Below, in pieces: positions 1 through 8,333 of a DNA stretch of 64,000 nucleotides. The stretch comes from CAYFQB01 sp964345225 (GTDB taxonomy: Bacteria; Nitrospirota; Thermodesulfovibrionia; Thermodesulfovibrionales; UBA6898): positions 10,084 to 74,083 of the forward strand of contig CAYFQB010000043.1 in the NCBI GenBank assembly GCA_964345225.1, read 5' to 3'. Position 1 is the first letter of the stretch. Every line of letters begins with the position of its first letter. Position numbers and translations under genes: made by a program. The notes beneath the pieces are model-generated. The model did no database searches. It worked only from the letters and a program-made list of their open reading frames with translations, and was not told where the DNA came from.

Positions 1-454
1 ATCCATCTGAACATCCTCCTAAATGATAATTGAACACTATGCATTATAGCATAATTACAGAGACAATCCAGATACAGAATAATACTAATAAATGACAAAA
101 GCGAAAAGGGCATGGCGCAGGGAGCAGGGTATAAAAAGTAAGAAGTAGGAAGTAAGCAGTAAGCAGTAAATTAAAAGAATAAAGGGCAAAAAGTAAGGGG
201 TAAGTAGTGAGGAGTAAGGAGCAGGGTATAAAAAGTAAGAAGTAGGGGGTAAGCAGTAAGCAGTAAAAAAACGATATGTGCACAACGCTTTCTTTTCTGT
301 TTACTGCCTACTCCTTAGTGCCTACTGCCTACTTTTCTTATTAATAATGACCAATGACATTAACAGGGCGGGCCTCGCCCTGTCTCAGTTGGATTCGCTG
401 AGGCGGAGAATTTGGTGCTTGGTCATTTTTCATTCATAAAGTTATAATGTTTTT
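1..454. repeat. Non-coding stretch with degenerate heptamer repeats and a hairpin
   Basis: No convincing gene lies here. About 112-270 is a run of degenerate 7-bp units of the type AGTAAGC/AGTAGGA/GTAAGGG, and about 296-340 carries the same family in reverse orientation (TTACTGC, CCTACTC). The open frames that cross it translate to repetitive Leu-Thr-Pro-Tyr strings, the usual product of such repeats, and are not genes. A perfect 8-bp stem (ACAGGGCG/CGCCCTGT, 363-383) with a 5-base loop follows. It has no U-tract, so its role as a terminator is doubtful. Confidence 0.75.
419..448 (+). promoter_or_regulatory. Candidate mutL promoter
   Basis: A perfect TATAAT at 443-448 is preceded 18 bases upstream by TTGGTC (419-424), a partial match to the sigma70 -35 box. 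The mutL ATG starts only six bases after the -10 box, so transcription from it would give a message with almost no 5' leader. No Shine-Dalgarno sequence is present before the ATG. Confidence 0.45.
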
Positions 455-2134
455 ATGCCACGCATAAAAATCCTTCGCCCGGATCTGCGCAATAAAATCG
501 CTGCAGGCGAGGTCATAGAAAGGCCGGCCTCTGTGGTTAAGGAACTTATTGAAAATTCTATAGATGAGAGAAGTACTGATATCAGAATAGAAGTGCTTTA
601 TGGCGGCAAACGACTTATAAGGGTCTCTGACAATGGTGTTGGAATGGATAAAGAGGATGCACTTATTGCTTTTGAAAGACATGCGACGAGCAAACTCCTT
701 CAAGAGTCTGACCTTCTTAATATCAGAACACTGGGTTTCAGGGGTGAGGCTCTGCCTGCTATTGCCTCTATCTCTAAGGTCAAACTTCTTACAGGAACAA
801 AAGTCTCTGCATCAGGGATATCTCTTGAAATACATGGAGGAGCGCAAAAAGAGATTAAAGAATCACCACCTTCTACTGGCACATCCTTAGAAGTAAAGGA
901 TCTCTTTTATAATACTCCTGCGAGGAAAAAATTTCTAAAATCCAATAATACAGAGCTTTATCATATTATTGATGCAGTTACCAAAGCAGCTATTTCACAT
1001 CATAACATAAGTTTCAGTCTCACAACAGATCACCATGAGACGATGAACCTTCCTGTAGCATCAGGGTTCAAGGAGCGTTTAATTCAGATTTTTGGCACTG
1101 AATTCGTTACTGAGTTATCTGAGATAAAATCTGAAACTGAAGATATTTCATTAATTGCCTTTGTTTCAAATCCCCAAAATTTCAGAAAAAGCAGGGGTAA
1201 TCAGTTTATCTTTATTAACAAAAGATCTGTAAAGAACCCTTCAATCTCATATGCAGTCTATAATGCATTTGAGGGGATCCTGCCCAAAGACAGACACCCG
1301 GTATTTTTCGTTTTTCTTGAAATCTCACCACACAAGGTAGATTTCAATGTTCATCCAGCTAAGAGAGAGGTCAGGTTTGATGACAAAGATACAGTCTACA
1401 GGTTTGTAAACAGCACCATCAGGGAAGTTATAAAGGGCGAACGCAAAGAATTTACAAAGCAGTTTACCGAAACACCAGCAATGGAAACTTCCAGTCAGCA
1501 ATATGGAGTATATTCACACCCCCATCCCTCACAATTTACTTCTGCGGTCTCTGAAAACCTCGAACTTTTATATAAGCCTTTGCTGCCGTTTGTATACCTT
1601 GGAGATACATTCATTGCCCTGGCAGGAAAAGGTGGATTGACCATTATAGACCACCATGCAGCTCATGAAAGGATTCTTTTTGAGAAATTATTAAAAGGGA
1701 TGAGCTCCCCCTCAAGACAACTGCTTTTTCCTCAACAGGTACGCCTTTCAGCAAAGGAATACAGAATCCTGCTTAAGAATATAGTTACAATCAAGACCTT
1801 CGGGATAGAGATCGATGATTTCGGGCAGGATACTTTAGTTGTCAGGGCAATTCCAGAAGAACTCGATGATGCTGATATAGGCGGGGTACTATCTGACATT
1901 GCAACAGGCCTTATGGAAGGAACTGCCTCTCACAAGTCCATGAGAGAAAATCTTGCAGCACTTATTGCCTGTCACAAATCTATCAGGGGAAAAGAGATTT
2001 TGACCCAGGAGGAGGTCTCCCGTTTGATAGATGACCTTGAAAATACAGAGTATCCAGATCAATGTCCTCATGGAAGGCCAACAAGAATCTTCTATTCTCT
2101 GAATGATCTGAATAAAATGTTTAAGAGGAAATGA
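455..2134 (+). CDS. mutL: DNA mismatch repair protein MutL
   Basis: MutL couples mismatch recognition by MutS to strand removal. The N-terminal GHKL ATPase is clear: ELIENSID near residue 30, DNGVGM near 60, RHATSK near 75 and GFRGEAL near 95. A short linker leads to the C-terminal dimerisation/endonuclease domain. There, DHHAAHERILFE (residues 399-410) fits the D-x-H-A-x2-E-x4-E metal motif with His in place of the usual Gln. ACHKSIRG and CPHGRP (from residue 537) supply the other two endonuclease motifs. It is therefore probably a nicking MutL, as expected in bacteria without MutH. At 559 residues it is slightly short, through the linker. Its stop overlaps the miaA start (ATGA). It heads a same-strand run to about 5961. 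Confidence 0.97.
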   Translation: MPRIKILRPDLRNKIAAGEVIERPASVVKELIENSIDERSTDIRIEVLYGGKRLIRVSDNGVGMDKEDALIAFERHATSKLLQESDLLNIRTLGFRGEALPAIASISKVKLLTGTKVSASGISLEIHGGAQKEIKESPPSTGTSLEVKDLFYNTPARKKFLKSNNTELYHIIDAVTKAAISHHNISFSLTTDHHETMNLPVASGFKERLIQIFGTEFVTELSEIKSETEDISLIAFVSNPQNFRKSRGNQFIFINKRSVKNPSISYAVYNAFEGILPKDRHPVFFVFLEISPHKVDFNVHPAKREVRFDDKDTVYRFVNSTIREVIKGERKEFTKQFTETPAMETSSQQYGVYSHPHPSQFTSAVSENLELLYKPLLPFVYLGDTFIALAGKGGLTIIDHHAAHERILFEKLLKGMSSPSRQLLFPQQVRLSAKEYRILLKNIVTIKTFGIEIDDFGQDTLVVRAIPEELDDADIGGVLSDIATGLMEGTASHKSMRENLAALIACHKSIRGKEILTQEEVSRLIDDLENTEYPDQCPHGRPTRIFYSLNDLNKMFKRK

Positions 2135-3084
2135 ATAAAGTCCTTATCCTTTTTGGGCCCACAGGTGTCGGAAAAACAGGCACAGCTGTCCTGCTTGCAA
2201 AAGAGCTTGATACCGAGATAATCAGCGCAGATTCCATGCAGATTTACAGTGGTATGGATATAGGCACTGCAAAGCCAACAATAAAGGAGAGGGCAAACAT
2301 CAGGCATCATATGATCGATATAATTTCCCCTGCAGAACCTTTCAGTACAGGACAATATATAGAGAAACTGACCCCTATTATCAAACGCATTCACAGAGAT
2401 GGGAAAATTCCTGTTATCGTTGGGGGGACAGGCCTGTATATAAAGGCAATTACAAGGGGTATTTTCAGTGGCCCTTCGGCTGACCGGACATTAAGAGATG
2501 AACTTCTTTCAATGGAGCAGGAAGAAAAGGGATCTTTATATTCATACCTTTCAGAGATCGACCCTGAAGCTTCTGGCAAAATCGACAAAAATGACATTCG
2601 ACGTATTGTGAGGGCAATAGAGGTATGTCTTAAGAGTAATGAGAAGATCTCTCAATTACAAGAAAAATTCACCAGACCTCTGCCTTACGATTTTGTCAAG
2701 TTAGGACTGACAAGAGACAGAAAGGAACTCTACAGTATTATCGAAAAACGTGTGGACAGCATGATTCAGGCAGGTCTTATCGAAGAAGTAGAATCCATTA
2801 TGAAAATGAACCCTGACATAACACCAATGCAGGCGATTGGCTATAAGGAGTTTGCAGGGTATTTTAATGGAGAGATTACAGAGGAAGAAGCTGTCCGGCT
2901 TGTAAAAAGAAATACCAAGAGATATGCAAAGAGACAGTTTACCTGGTTTAAAAAAGAAGACAATGTTAAATGGATTGATGTAACTGGCATCTTTAATAGC
3001 AGGGATATATTTAATTTAATAAAAAAAGTTCTTGAAAAATCTCACTATGACCTGTTTAGTCTAACTAGAGGCAATTCTGGGTAA
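2131..3084 (+). CDS. miaA: tRNA dimethylallyltransferase MiaA
   Basis: MiaA transfers the dimethylallyl group from DMAPP to N6 of A37 in tRNAs that read UNN codons. The P-loop GPTGVGKT is at residues 9-16, followed by the substrate-binding ISADSMQIYSGMDIGTAKP stretch, the GGTGLYIKA motif near residue 98 and the RR-x-x-RAIEV segment near 160. The C-terminus has the QAIGYKEF motif. Length (317) is normal. It overlaps mutL by four bases and hfq follows after 74 bases, giving the mutL-miaA-hfq order that is widespread in bacteria. Confidence 0.97.
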   Translation: MNKVLILFGPTGVGKTGTAVLLAKELDTEIISADSMQIYSGMDIGTAKPTIKERANIRHHMIDIISPAEPFSTGQYIEKLTPIIKRIHRDGKIPVIVGGTGLYIKAITRGIFSGPSADRTLRDELLSMEQEEKGSLYSYLSEIDPEASGKIDKNDIRRIVRAIEVCLKSNEKISQLQEKFTRPLPYDFVKLGLTRDRKELYSIIEKRVDSMIQAGLIEEVESIMKMNPDITPMQAIGYKEFAGYFNGEITEEEAVRLVKRNTKRYAKRQFTWFKKEDNVKWIDVTGIFNSRDIFNLIKKVLEKSHYDLFSLTRGNSG

Positions 3085-3158
3085 AATACCTTAAAATCCC
3101 TTGCATTATTAATAAAAATAATTTATGGTAAATGAAATATTTATTAAGGAGATAGTGT

Positions 3159-3395
3159 ATGTCCAACAACAAGATCCAGAGTCTTCAGGACAATTATCTC
3201 AACCAGCTCAGGAAAGACAAGGTACCGGTTGTTATTTATCTTACAAATGGTGTGCGTTTAAAGGGTGTCATTAGAGGGTTTGACAATTTTGTAATCCTTT
3301 TAAAAGAAGCCTCTCAACAGCTCATCTATAAACATGCAATATCAACCATAGTCCCTGAGAAGGATCTTGATATCAGATTTGAAGACAATCAATAA
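3159..3395 (+). CDS. hfq: RNA chaperone Hfq
   Basis: Hfq forms a hexameric Sm-like ring that pairs small RNAs with mRNAs. Both Sm motifs are present: QDNYLNQLRKDKVPVVIYL with LKGVIRGFDNFVILL (Sm1) and YKHAIST (Sm2, with the YKHAI signature). The 78-residue length is the usual core, with a short tail. A good Shine-Dalgarno AAGGAG (3146-3151) lies seven bases before the ATG. Presence of Hfq implies trans-acting small-RNA regulation in this organism. The last codons overlap the next gene by 29 bases. Confidence 0.97.
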   Translation: MSNNKIQSLQDNYLNQLRKDKVPVVIYLTNGVRLKGVIRGFDNFVILLKEASQQLIYKHAISTIVPEKDLDIRFEDNQ

Positions 3396-3786
3396 AAGAA
3401 AGGGACCTGCACTTACAGTAGACATTATAATAAAATATATGGACGGAATAGTATTGATTAAGAGAAAGAATCCTCCGGAGGGATGGGCGCTGCCAGGTGG
3501 ATTTGTCGATTATGGTGAAACCCTTGAAAATGCAGCTATAAGGGAATCCAAGGAAGAGACCGGCTTAGACGTAAGACTCATAAGGCAGTTCCATAGTTAC
3601 TCTGCTCCAAACAGGGATCCAAGGCATCATACAGTAACAACGGTTTTTATTGCTGAGTCTTCTGGAAATGCAAAGGCTGGTGATGATGCAAAAGAGATAG
3701 GCATCTTCAAAAAGGAAAATCTGCCAGATAAAATAGCATTCGACCATAGAGAAATCCTAAATGATTACTTTTCAGGAAGGTATTAA
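3367..3786 (+). CDS. NUDIX hydrolase
   Basis: This 139-residue protein is a single NUDIX domain that hydrolyses a nucleoside diphosphate linked to another group. The Nudix box fits G-x5-E-x7-RE-x2-EE-x-G exactly (GFVDYGE, then RESKEETG, residues about 42-63). Upstream IKRKNPPEGWALPGG is typical of the 8-oxo-dGTP/ADP-ribose group, but the substrate cannot be read from the sequence. The chosen ATG lies inside hfq in another frame, a 29-base overlap that suggests translational coupling. A later start would cut into the first beta strand. It ends four bases before the next gene. Confidence 0.9.
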   Translation: MISDLKTINKRKGPALTVDIIIKYMDGIVLIKRKNPPEGWALPGGFVDYGETLENAAIRESKEETGLDVRLIRQFHSYSAPNRDPRHHTVTTVFIAESSGNAKAGDDAKEIGIFKKENLPDKIAFDHREILNDYFSGRY

Positions 3787-3790
3787 TTAG

Positions 3791-4456
3791 ATGCTAAAGA
3801 TTATGCGTCAGCATGCCAAGTATTTTTACGTACTTTTTTTTATCGTTATACTCTCATTTATTTTCTGGGGTGTTGGCACCGTTGACAAAGGCAATTCCAG
3901 CATAGTAGCAGAGGTAGGCAAATATAAAATAACTACCCAACAATACGACAGAGCATACTACAGGGTTTTCAGTTATTACCGAGATATCTACCAGGATCAG
4001 TTTGATGAGGAAATGCAGGAAAAACTCAAACTGAGAGAAAACGTTCTGGCCTCACTGATAAGCAATAAGCTACTGCTTATAACTGCAGAAAAGTCTGGTA
4101 TCACTGTTAGCGATGATGAACTGAATGAAGCCATAACAAATGACCCTTTATTTATGAACAACGGTGTCTTTGACAAAGATATTTATGAGAACAAATTAAG
4201 GCTGTTACGAATTTCACCAGAGGGCTATGAATCGATTAAACGAGAGGAGTTGAAAATCTTGAAAATCAGGCGGATGATAGAGCTTTCAGTCACTCTGCCG
4301 GAAGATGAATTTGCCAATATATCAGTTGATGATCAGACTATGCAGACCCTTAAAGATGCCATATTAAATAACGAAAAAGAAAAGGCTTTGAAGGCATTCG
4401 TAGAAGGTGCAAAGAAAAATACGAAAATCAAAGTCTATGAAGATCTCATCTATTGA
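3791..4456 (+). CDS. Membrane-anchored SurA/PpiD N-terminal-domain protein without a PPIase domain
   Basis: The N-terminus has a single hydrophobic segment (about residues 10-29) after a basic start, as in PpiD-type periplasmic chaperones. Residues about 32-180 form the helical SurA-N-type chaperone domain, seen as VAEVGKYKITTQQYDRAYYR followed by LRENVLASLISNKLL and DDELNEAI. Members of this group usually carry one or two parvulin domains after this region; here the protein ends at 221 residues with none. It is probably an inner-membrane-anchored periplasmic chaperone for outer-membrane proteins (inference). Its TGA stop overlaps the TTG start of the next gene. Confidence 0.8.
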   Translation: MLKIMRQHAKYFYVLFFIVILSFIFWGVGTVDKGNSSIVAEVGKYKITTQQYDRAYYRVFSYYRDIYQDQFDEEMQEKLKLRENVLASLISNKLLLITAEKSGITVSDDELNEAITNDPLFMNNGVFDKDIYENKLRLLRISPEGYESIKREELKILKIRRMIELSVTLPEDEFANISVDDQTMQTLKDAILNNEKEKALKAFVEGAKKNTKIKVYEDLIY

Positions 4457-5433
4457 GGAAAAAACATCACAAAGATTTAATCTGGCTTAGACAGGTATCA
4501 TCATTTACAAGTTCAAGGATAATCCTTACAGCTAATAATTACAGGGTCTTTAACCATCTTGATGGTAAAGGTAAAACATCCAGCTCACTTTCAAAGGCAA
4601 TTTTCACAGACAGGAGAGCAACTGAGTTATTACTAGACAGCCTCGTAGCGATCGGTATTTTAAAAAAGACAAAAAACTATTACAGAAATTCTGCCATTGC
4701 CTCAAAATATCTTGTATCCGGAAAGCCTGACTATCAGGGAGACATCTTAAGGCACTACGACACTCTGTGGGATAACTGGTCCGGACTCGATAAGGTTATA
4801 AAAACCGGCAGACCGCACAAGAAATCACAAAACCATGAATCATTCATCCTCGGCATGCATAATATCGCTACACAGAAATTAAAAGAAGTTATACGCACTA
4901 TCAAGCTTAAAGGCGTCAAGAGTCTGCTCGACCTCGGCGGCGGGCCGGGGACTTATTCCTTAGCATTTGCAAAAAAGAAGATTAATGTCACACTTATGGA
5001 TTTACCTGATACCTTGAAAATATCCAAAAGGCTTATAAAAGAAGCAGGTCCCCAGAAAAATATCACTCTTCTGCCGGGTGATTTCATGAAAGATAATTTA
5101 GGGAATAATTATGATATTGTATTTATTTCTCAAATCTTCCACGCATACAGTGTTGAGGAATGTCTTTCTATACTAAGGAAAAGTTATAACTCACTTGCAC
5201 CTGGCGGAAAGGTTGTTGTGCAGGAATTTTATCTTGATGAGACTAGGACATATCCTCCCATGGGATCAGTTTTTGCCATAAATATGCTGGTCAATACCCC
5301 TAAAGGCAGAAGCTATACTGTTGGAGAGATGTCTTCATGGATGAAAAAAACAGGATTAACTGAAATCACAAATAAAATTATTGACGACACTGTATTAATA
5401 ACAGGAAAAAAGACACCTCTAAAGAAACTTTAA
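4453..5433 (+). CDS. SAM-dependent O-methyltransferase-type protein
   Basis: This is a two-domain methyltransferase of the plant-COMT/bacterial O-methyltransferase group. Residues 1 to about 100 form a winged-helix dimerisation domain (SSLSKAIFTDRRATELLLDSL). The Rossmann methyltransferase follows with the SAM motif LLDLGGGPGTYSLAFA near residue 157, the acidic MDLPDTL end of beta-2, and the APGGKVVVQEF motif. The acceptor is unknown. The start is TTG, overlapping the preceding stop, with no other plausible start nearby. It is an ordinary member of the operon, and the substrate cannot be guessed from the neighbours. Confidence 0.85.
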   Translation: MRKKHHKDLIWLRQVSSFTSSRIILTANNYRVFNHLDGKGKTSSSLSKAIFTDRRATELLLDSLVAIGILKKTKNYYRNSAIASKYLVSGKPDYQGDILRHYDTLWDNWSGLDKVIKTGRPHKKSQNHESFILGMHNIATQKLKEVIRTIKLKGVKSLLDLGGGPGTYSLAFAKKKINVTLMDLPDTLKISKRLIKEAGPQKNITLLPGDFMKDNLGNNYDIVFISQIFHAYSVEECLSILRKSYNSLAPGGKVVVQEFYLDETRTYPPMGSVFAINMLVNTPKGRSYTVGEMSSWMKKTGLTEITNKIIDDTVLITGKKTPLKKL

Positions 5434-5478
5434 TCTTCAGCAGAAATTAAAAAAACTGTCAGAAAGTGATTGTATAGG

Positions 5479-5961
5479 ATGACGGAGCTTGAGAAACTGA
5501 TTGCAGACCTTAAAAAAGGCACTGGCATGACAAGGGCAAACGCTGCAATGCAAATTGGGAAGCTAAAGGACAAAAGTGCATTAGAACCACTCTTGGAAGC
5601 ACTCGAAGATAATAATATGGGTGTAAGAAATAATGCTGCTTATGCACTCGGCGAAATCGGTGCATTGGAAGCAGCACCCCATCTCATACAGACTCTAAAA
5701 AAAGACCCCGAGGAGTGGGTAAGAAAAAGCGCTGCGAAGGCTCTTGGAATGCTGCGTTCCAGCGAGGCAGTATCTCCCCTTACACATGCTCTTAAAGACC
5801 CTTCCAAGTTGGTCAGAAAGAGTGCGGTACGGAGCCTTGGTCAGATAGGCGGGCCTGAGGCAATAAAGGCACTACAGTCAGTCGAATCTCTCGACACCGT
5901 TATATTCAGAATGGCAAAGGTGGCCATTGAAAAACTTAAGCCGGATAAGCCCGAAGGATAG
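5479..5961 (+). CDS. HEAT-repeat (PBS-lyase type) protein
   Basis: The protein is made almost wholly of HEAT-like helical repeats of about 31 residues: KDKSALEPLLEALEDNNMGVRNNAAYALGEIG and three further versions with the VRKSAAKALG pattern. Such proteins are scaffolds that bind other proteins; no catalytic residue is apparent. The ATG at 5479 is preferred to the TTG at 5470, which would add three residues. Neither has a clear ribosome-binding site. It closes the mutL-led same-strand run. Confidence 0.85.
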   Translation: MTELEKLIADLKKGTGMTRANAAMQIGKLKDKSALEPLLEALEDNNMGVRNNAAYALGEIGALEAAPHLIQTLKKDPEEWVRKSAAKALGMLRSSEAVSPLTHALKDPSKLVRKSAVRSLGQIGGPEAIKALQSVESLDTVIFRMAKVAIEKLKPDKPEG

Positions 5962-6089
5962 CGTGAATTGTGAGACCCTTCCGATATTAACAGTATTGGT
6001 TCATGAAGCTTAATAAAAACAATTACAGAATAATTCAGACATTACAAACTCCTTCAGTATTCAGAACAGATGCTTTAGAAAATTAGCCT

Positions 6090-7337
6090 GTGAAGGTAAT
6101 GCTCTTTCTCTTAATTTTTTTACTAGTACTGCATTCCTCGGTGCTGGCAGATGATTTCGTTTTCAGTGGCTATACCGAAGTAGGCAGAAGGTCAACATCT
6201 GAAGATTATGAAGAAGAGGACGGGGACAACGACTACAACTACCAGAATTACCACCTGAAATTAATTCACAAAATTTCTGACCGCCTTACCTGCGGTGCAA
6301 GTTCCTTTATATACAATAAAGATTACAAGTCTGAAGATCATTTAGATAATATCTCAAGAATTTATAAAGCCAGCTTGTCTTATTACATCAGGAATTTCAG
6401 TAAAGAATACCTCAGAACAGACTTTAAGATAAAATACAAAGAGAAGCGCTATGAAAATTCACCTGAAAGTGAATATGACCAGATCAGGGCCGAACCCTCT
6501 TTGACGTTTAAGAAAAAGGACTTCTATACAGTCAATCTGTCTGCCGGGATCGATAATTTTGACTATCTTGAAGCAGGAGAAAAAGACCAACTTAAGATCT
6601 TTGCTAGAATCAGAGGAAACATATATCCATTTGAAAAAAAATTCAGACTTGTATCTTCTTATAAGATAGAGAGATTAAAACAGAAAAAAATATATCGTAA
6701 AAGGACCAAGCATGATATTATGGGTGGATTTGATTATGTATTTAATCATCCCTGGGTCTACAAAATTAAAGCAAGGGCAAAATGGGGCCAGAGGGATACC
6801 AAGGAAGAAGAGGAAAGAGATGAAGATTATGACTATGAATATTGGCGATTCTATACAAAAACAGAGCACAGAATAAATCCAAAATTAAAAACATCCCTTA
6901 AATACCAGTACTTCGAGAAAGACTACATCAGCGCTGATTTAGATCACAAGGGCTTTTATATCCTGAGTGGATTGGATTACGAAATATTCAATGATAAAGA
7001 GCAGAAATTCCGGCTTAATCTTGACGTCGAGCACAAGGATGTTGATTACATTTTTAAGTCTGACAATAATTACTGTAAAGAAACGCTCATGATAAAAGCG
7101 GGTTACAAGAAAAAGAAGAATTGGAAGGTATCGGCATCATTAAAAGGGAATTTTTATGACTACAACGACCCGGACAATAATAAAAAAAGATACTATGTAA
7201 AGATATCTGGTGAGAAGTTGTTTTTAGAAGGGGATTTAGTTCTTTCAGCAGACCTCAAATACAGGTACACAGACTACGACAAAAAAGATAATACAGGAAA
7301 AGAGTCAGTAAGAATCGACTTCAAATATAAATTCTGA
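6090..7337 (+). CDS. Outer-membrane beta-barrel protein, unassigned
   Basis: A GTG start gives an N-terminal signal peptide (residues 1-20, hydrophobic LLIFLLVLHSSVLA, cleavage before DDF). The rest alternates charged, aromatic and polar residues in the way of amphipathic beta strands, with many Tyr and Lys/Asp residues. The last residue is Phe in a strand ending KYKF, the classical BAM-recognition end of outer-membrane proteins. I do not recognise the family; a surface-composition or capsule-type barrel or a simple porin are possible. The 128 bases upstream hold no gene. It stands alone on the plus strand. Confidence 0.7.
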   Translation: MKVMLFLLIFLLVLHSSVLADDFVFSGYTEVGRRSTSEDYEEEDGDNDYNYQNYHLKLIHKISDRLTCGASSFIYNKDYKSEDHLDNISRIYKASLSYYIRNFSKEYLRTDFKIKYKEKRYENSPESEYDQIRAEPSLTFKKKDFYTVNLSAGIDNFDYLEAGEKDQLKIFARIRGNIYPFEKKFRLVSSYKIERLKQKKIYRKRTKHDIMGGFDYVFNHPWVYKIKARAKWGQRDTKEEEERDEDYDYEYWRFYTKTEHRINPKLKTSLKYQYFEKDYISADLDHKGFYILSGLDYEIFNDKEQKFRLNLDVEHKDVDYIFKSDNNYCKETLMIKAGYKKKKNWKVSASLKGNFYDYNDPDNNKKRYYVKISGEKLFLEGDLVLSADLKYRYTDYDKKDNTGKESVRIDFKYKF

Positions 7338-7695
7338 ACAAATTCTTGATATTATCAGATCATCTCCAAACCACCCGCTCCATTTTCTGTCATTGGTCAT
7401 TAGTCATTGGTCATTGGTGATGAGTGAGTAAAGTATAAATCGTCTTACGGCAACGGTTACGATGCCCGTTTACTCTTCGCATGGCACATGGCGCTCGGCG
7501 CATAGCGTTCTTTTTTACTCCTTACTCCTTACTCCTTACTCCTCACTCCTTACCCCTTACTGCCTACTGCTTACTCCCTACCCATTATTCTTTGCGCCCT
7601 TTGAGTCTTTGCGGTTATATATCTCCTCTAATATCAATCAGTTAAATCGTTGTCTGGCAACCAAATGGGTTAAGAACTATATTATCAACCGGGAT
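7338..7695. repeat. Intergenic heptamer-repeat block (includes a copy of a longer dispersed repeat)
   Basis: This convergent gap holds three kinds of 7-bp arrays in a row. They are TCATTGG units (about 7389-7428), CATGGCA/CATGGCG/CTCGGCG/CATAGCG units (about 7480-7507) and TTACTCC/TCACTCC/CTACTGC units (about 7514-7582). Bases 7441-7525 match, with small differences, blocks at 48932-49060 (same orientation) and 27775-27918 (inverted). No terminator with a U-tract is evident between the converging genes. The open frame crossing it is repeat-derived and not a gene. Confidence 0.8.
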
Positions 7696-8259
7696 TCATT
7701 CTGAAACCTCTGGTTTCATGAAATATCTTAAATAGAGCAGTGCTCCTAAATCATAGATGAAATGCAATTGAATAGGTATGATAAGGCTCTCGTATAAAAG
7801 GAAAAAGAGCCCTAAATAGAACCCCATGATTGTAGCCATAACAACGTATGCAGGTGTTACAAGATGTATAAGGCCAAAAATAATGCTTGCAAAAATAATC
7901 CCGAATTTTTCCTGAATTACTCCACGAAACAGGATTTCCTCTGCAAATCCCGCAATGAGGGAAATCATTACAATATCCAGGATACGGGCATTGGAAAATA
8001 CTTCTTTTATATCGGTTATGACTGTTTTTCTGAGTGATCCTATGAGCGGAATCCTTTCAGCCTTTTTTGATAGTGATGATAAAAAAAGGGCAAGGGGTAA
8101 TAATGATCCCAGTGTGCCTATAAAAATATCGCGTGCAAGATTTCCGGTTGACAGATTAATTCTAATATCAAACCATATCGCTAATCCAATAGCTGTTATA
8201 ACTACCATGCCTTCAGCCAAACACGCAAGGATTAAAAGCTTATGCCTTGAGTATTCCAT
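7696..8259 (-). CDS. CPBP-family intramembrane metalloprotease
   Basis: A hydrophobic 187-residue protein with about six membrane segments. It carries the three CPBP (CAAX protease/bacteriocin-processing) motifs: E107-E108-x3-R112 in AEEILFRG, H132 in LIHLVTP and H166 in QLHFIYD. In this family these residues bind zinc within the membrane. The substrate in bacteria is generally unknown; roles include protein processing and bacteriocin immunity. It stands 74 bases from the next minus-strand gene and nothing nearby suggests a peptide substrate. Confidence 0.88.
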   Translation of the reverse strand: MEYSRHKLLILACLAEGMVVITAIGLAIWFDIRINLSTGNLARDIFIGTLGSLLPLALFLSSLSKKAERIPLIGSLRKTVITDIKEVFSNARILDIVMISLIAGFAEEILFRGVIQEKFGIIFASIIFGLIHLVTPAYVVMATIMGFYLGLFFLLYESLIIPIQLHFIYDLGALLYLRYFMKPEVSE

Positions 8260-8333
8260 GATAAGAAATTATACCCTGCCTGATAATTGTTATAGGCTGC
8301 AGTTCTGAAAAATAGATATTATCCTGAAACCTT

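Noticed and set aside
112..270. CRISPR array
   Set aside because: Units are 7 bases and contiguous, with no unique spacers and no cas genes in the window.
44..285. Open frames rich in Leu-Leu-Thr-Pro-Tyr on the minus strand
   Set aside because: They are translations of 7-bp repeats, with no ribosome site; similar frames arise at 7462-7704 and 27617-27839 for the same reason.
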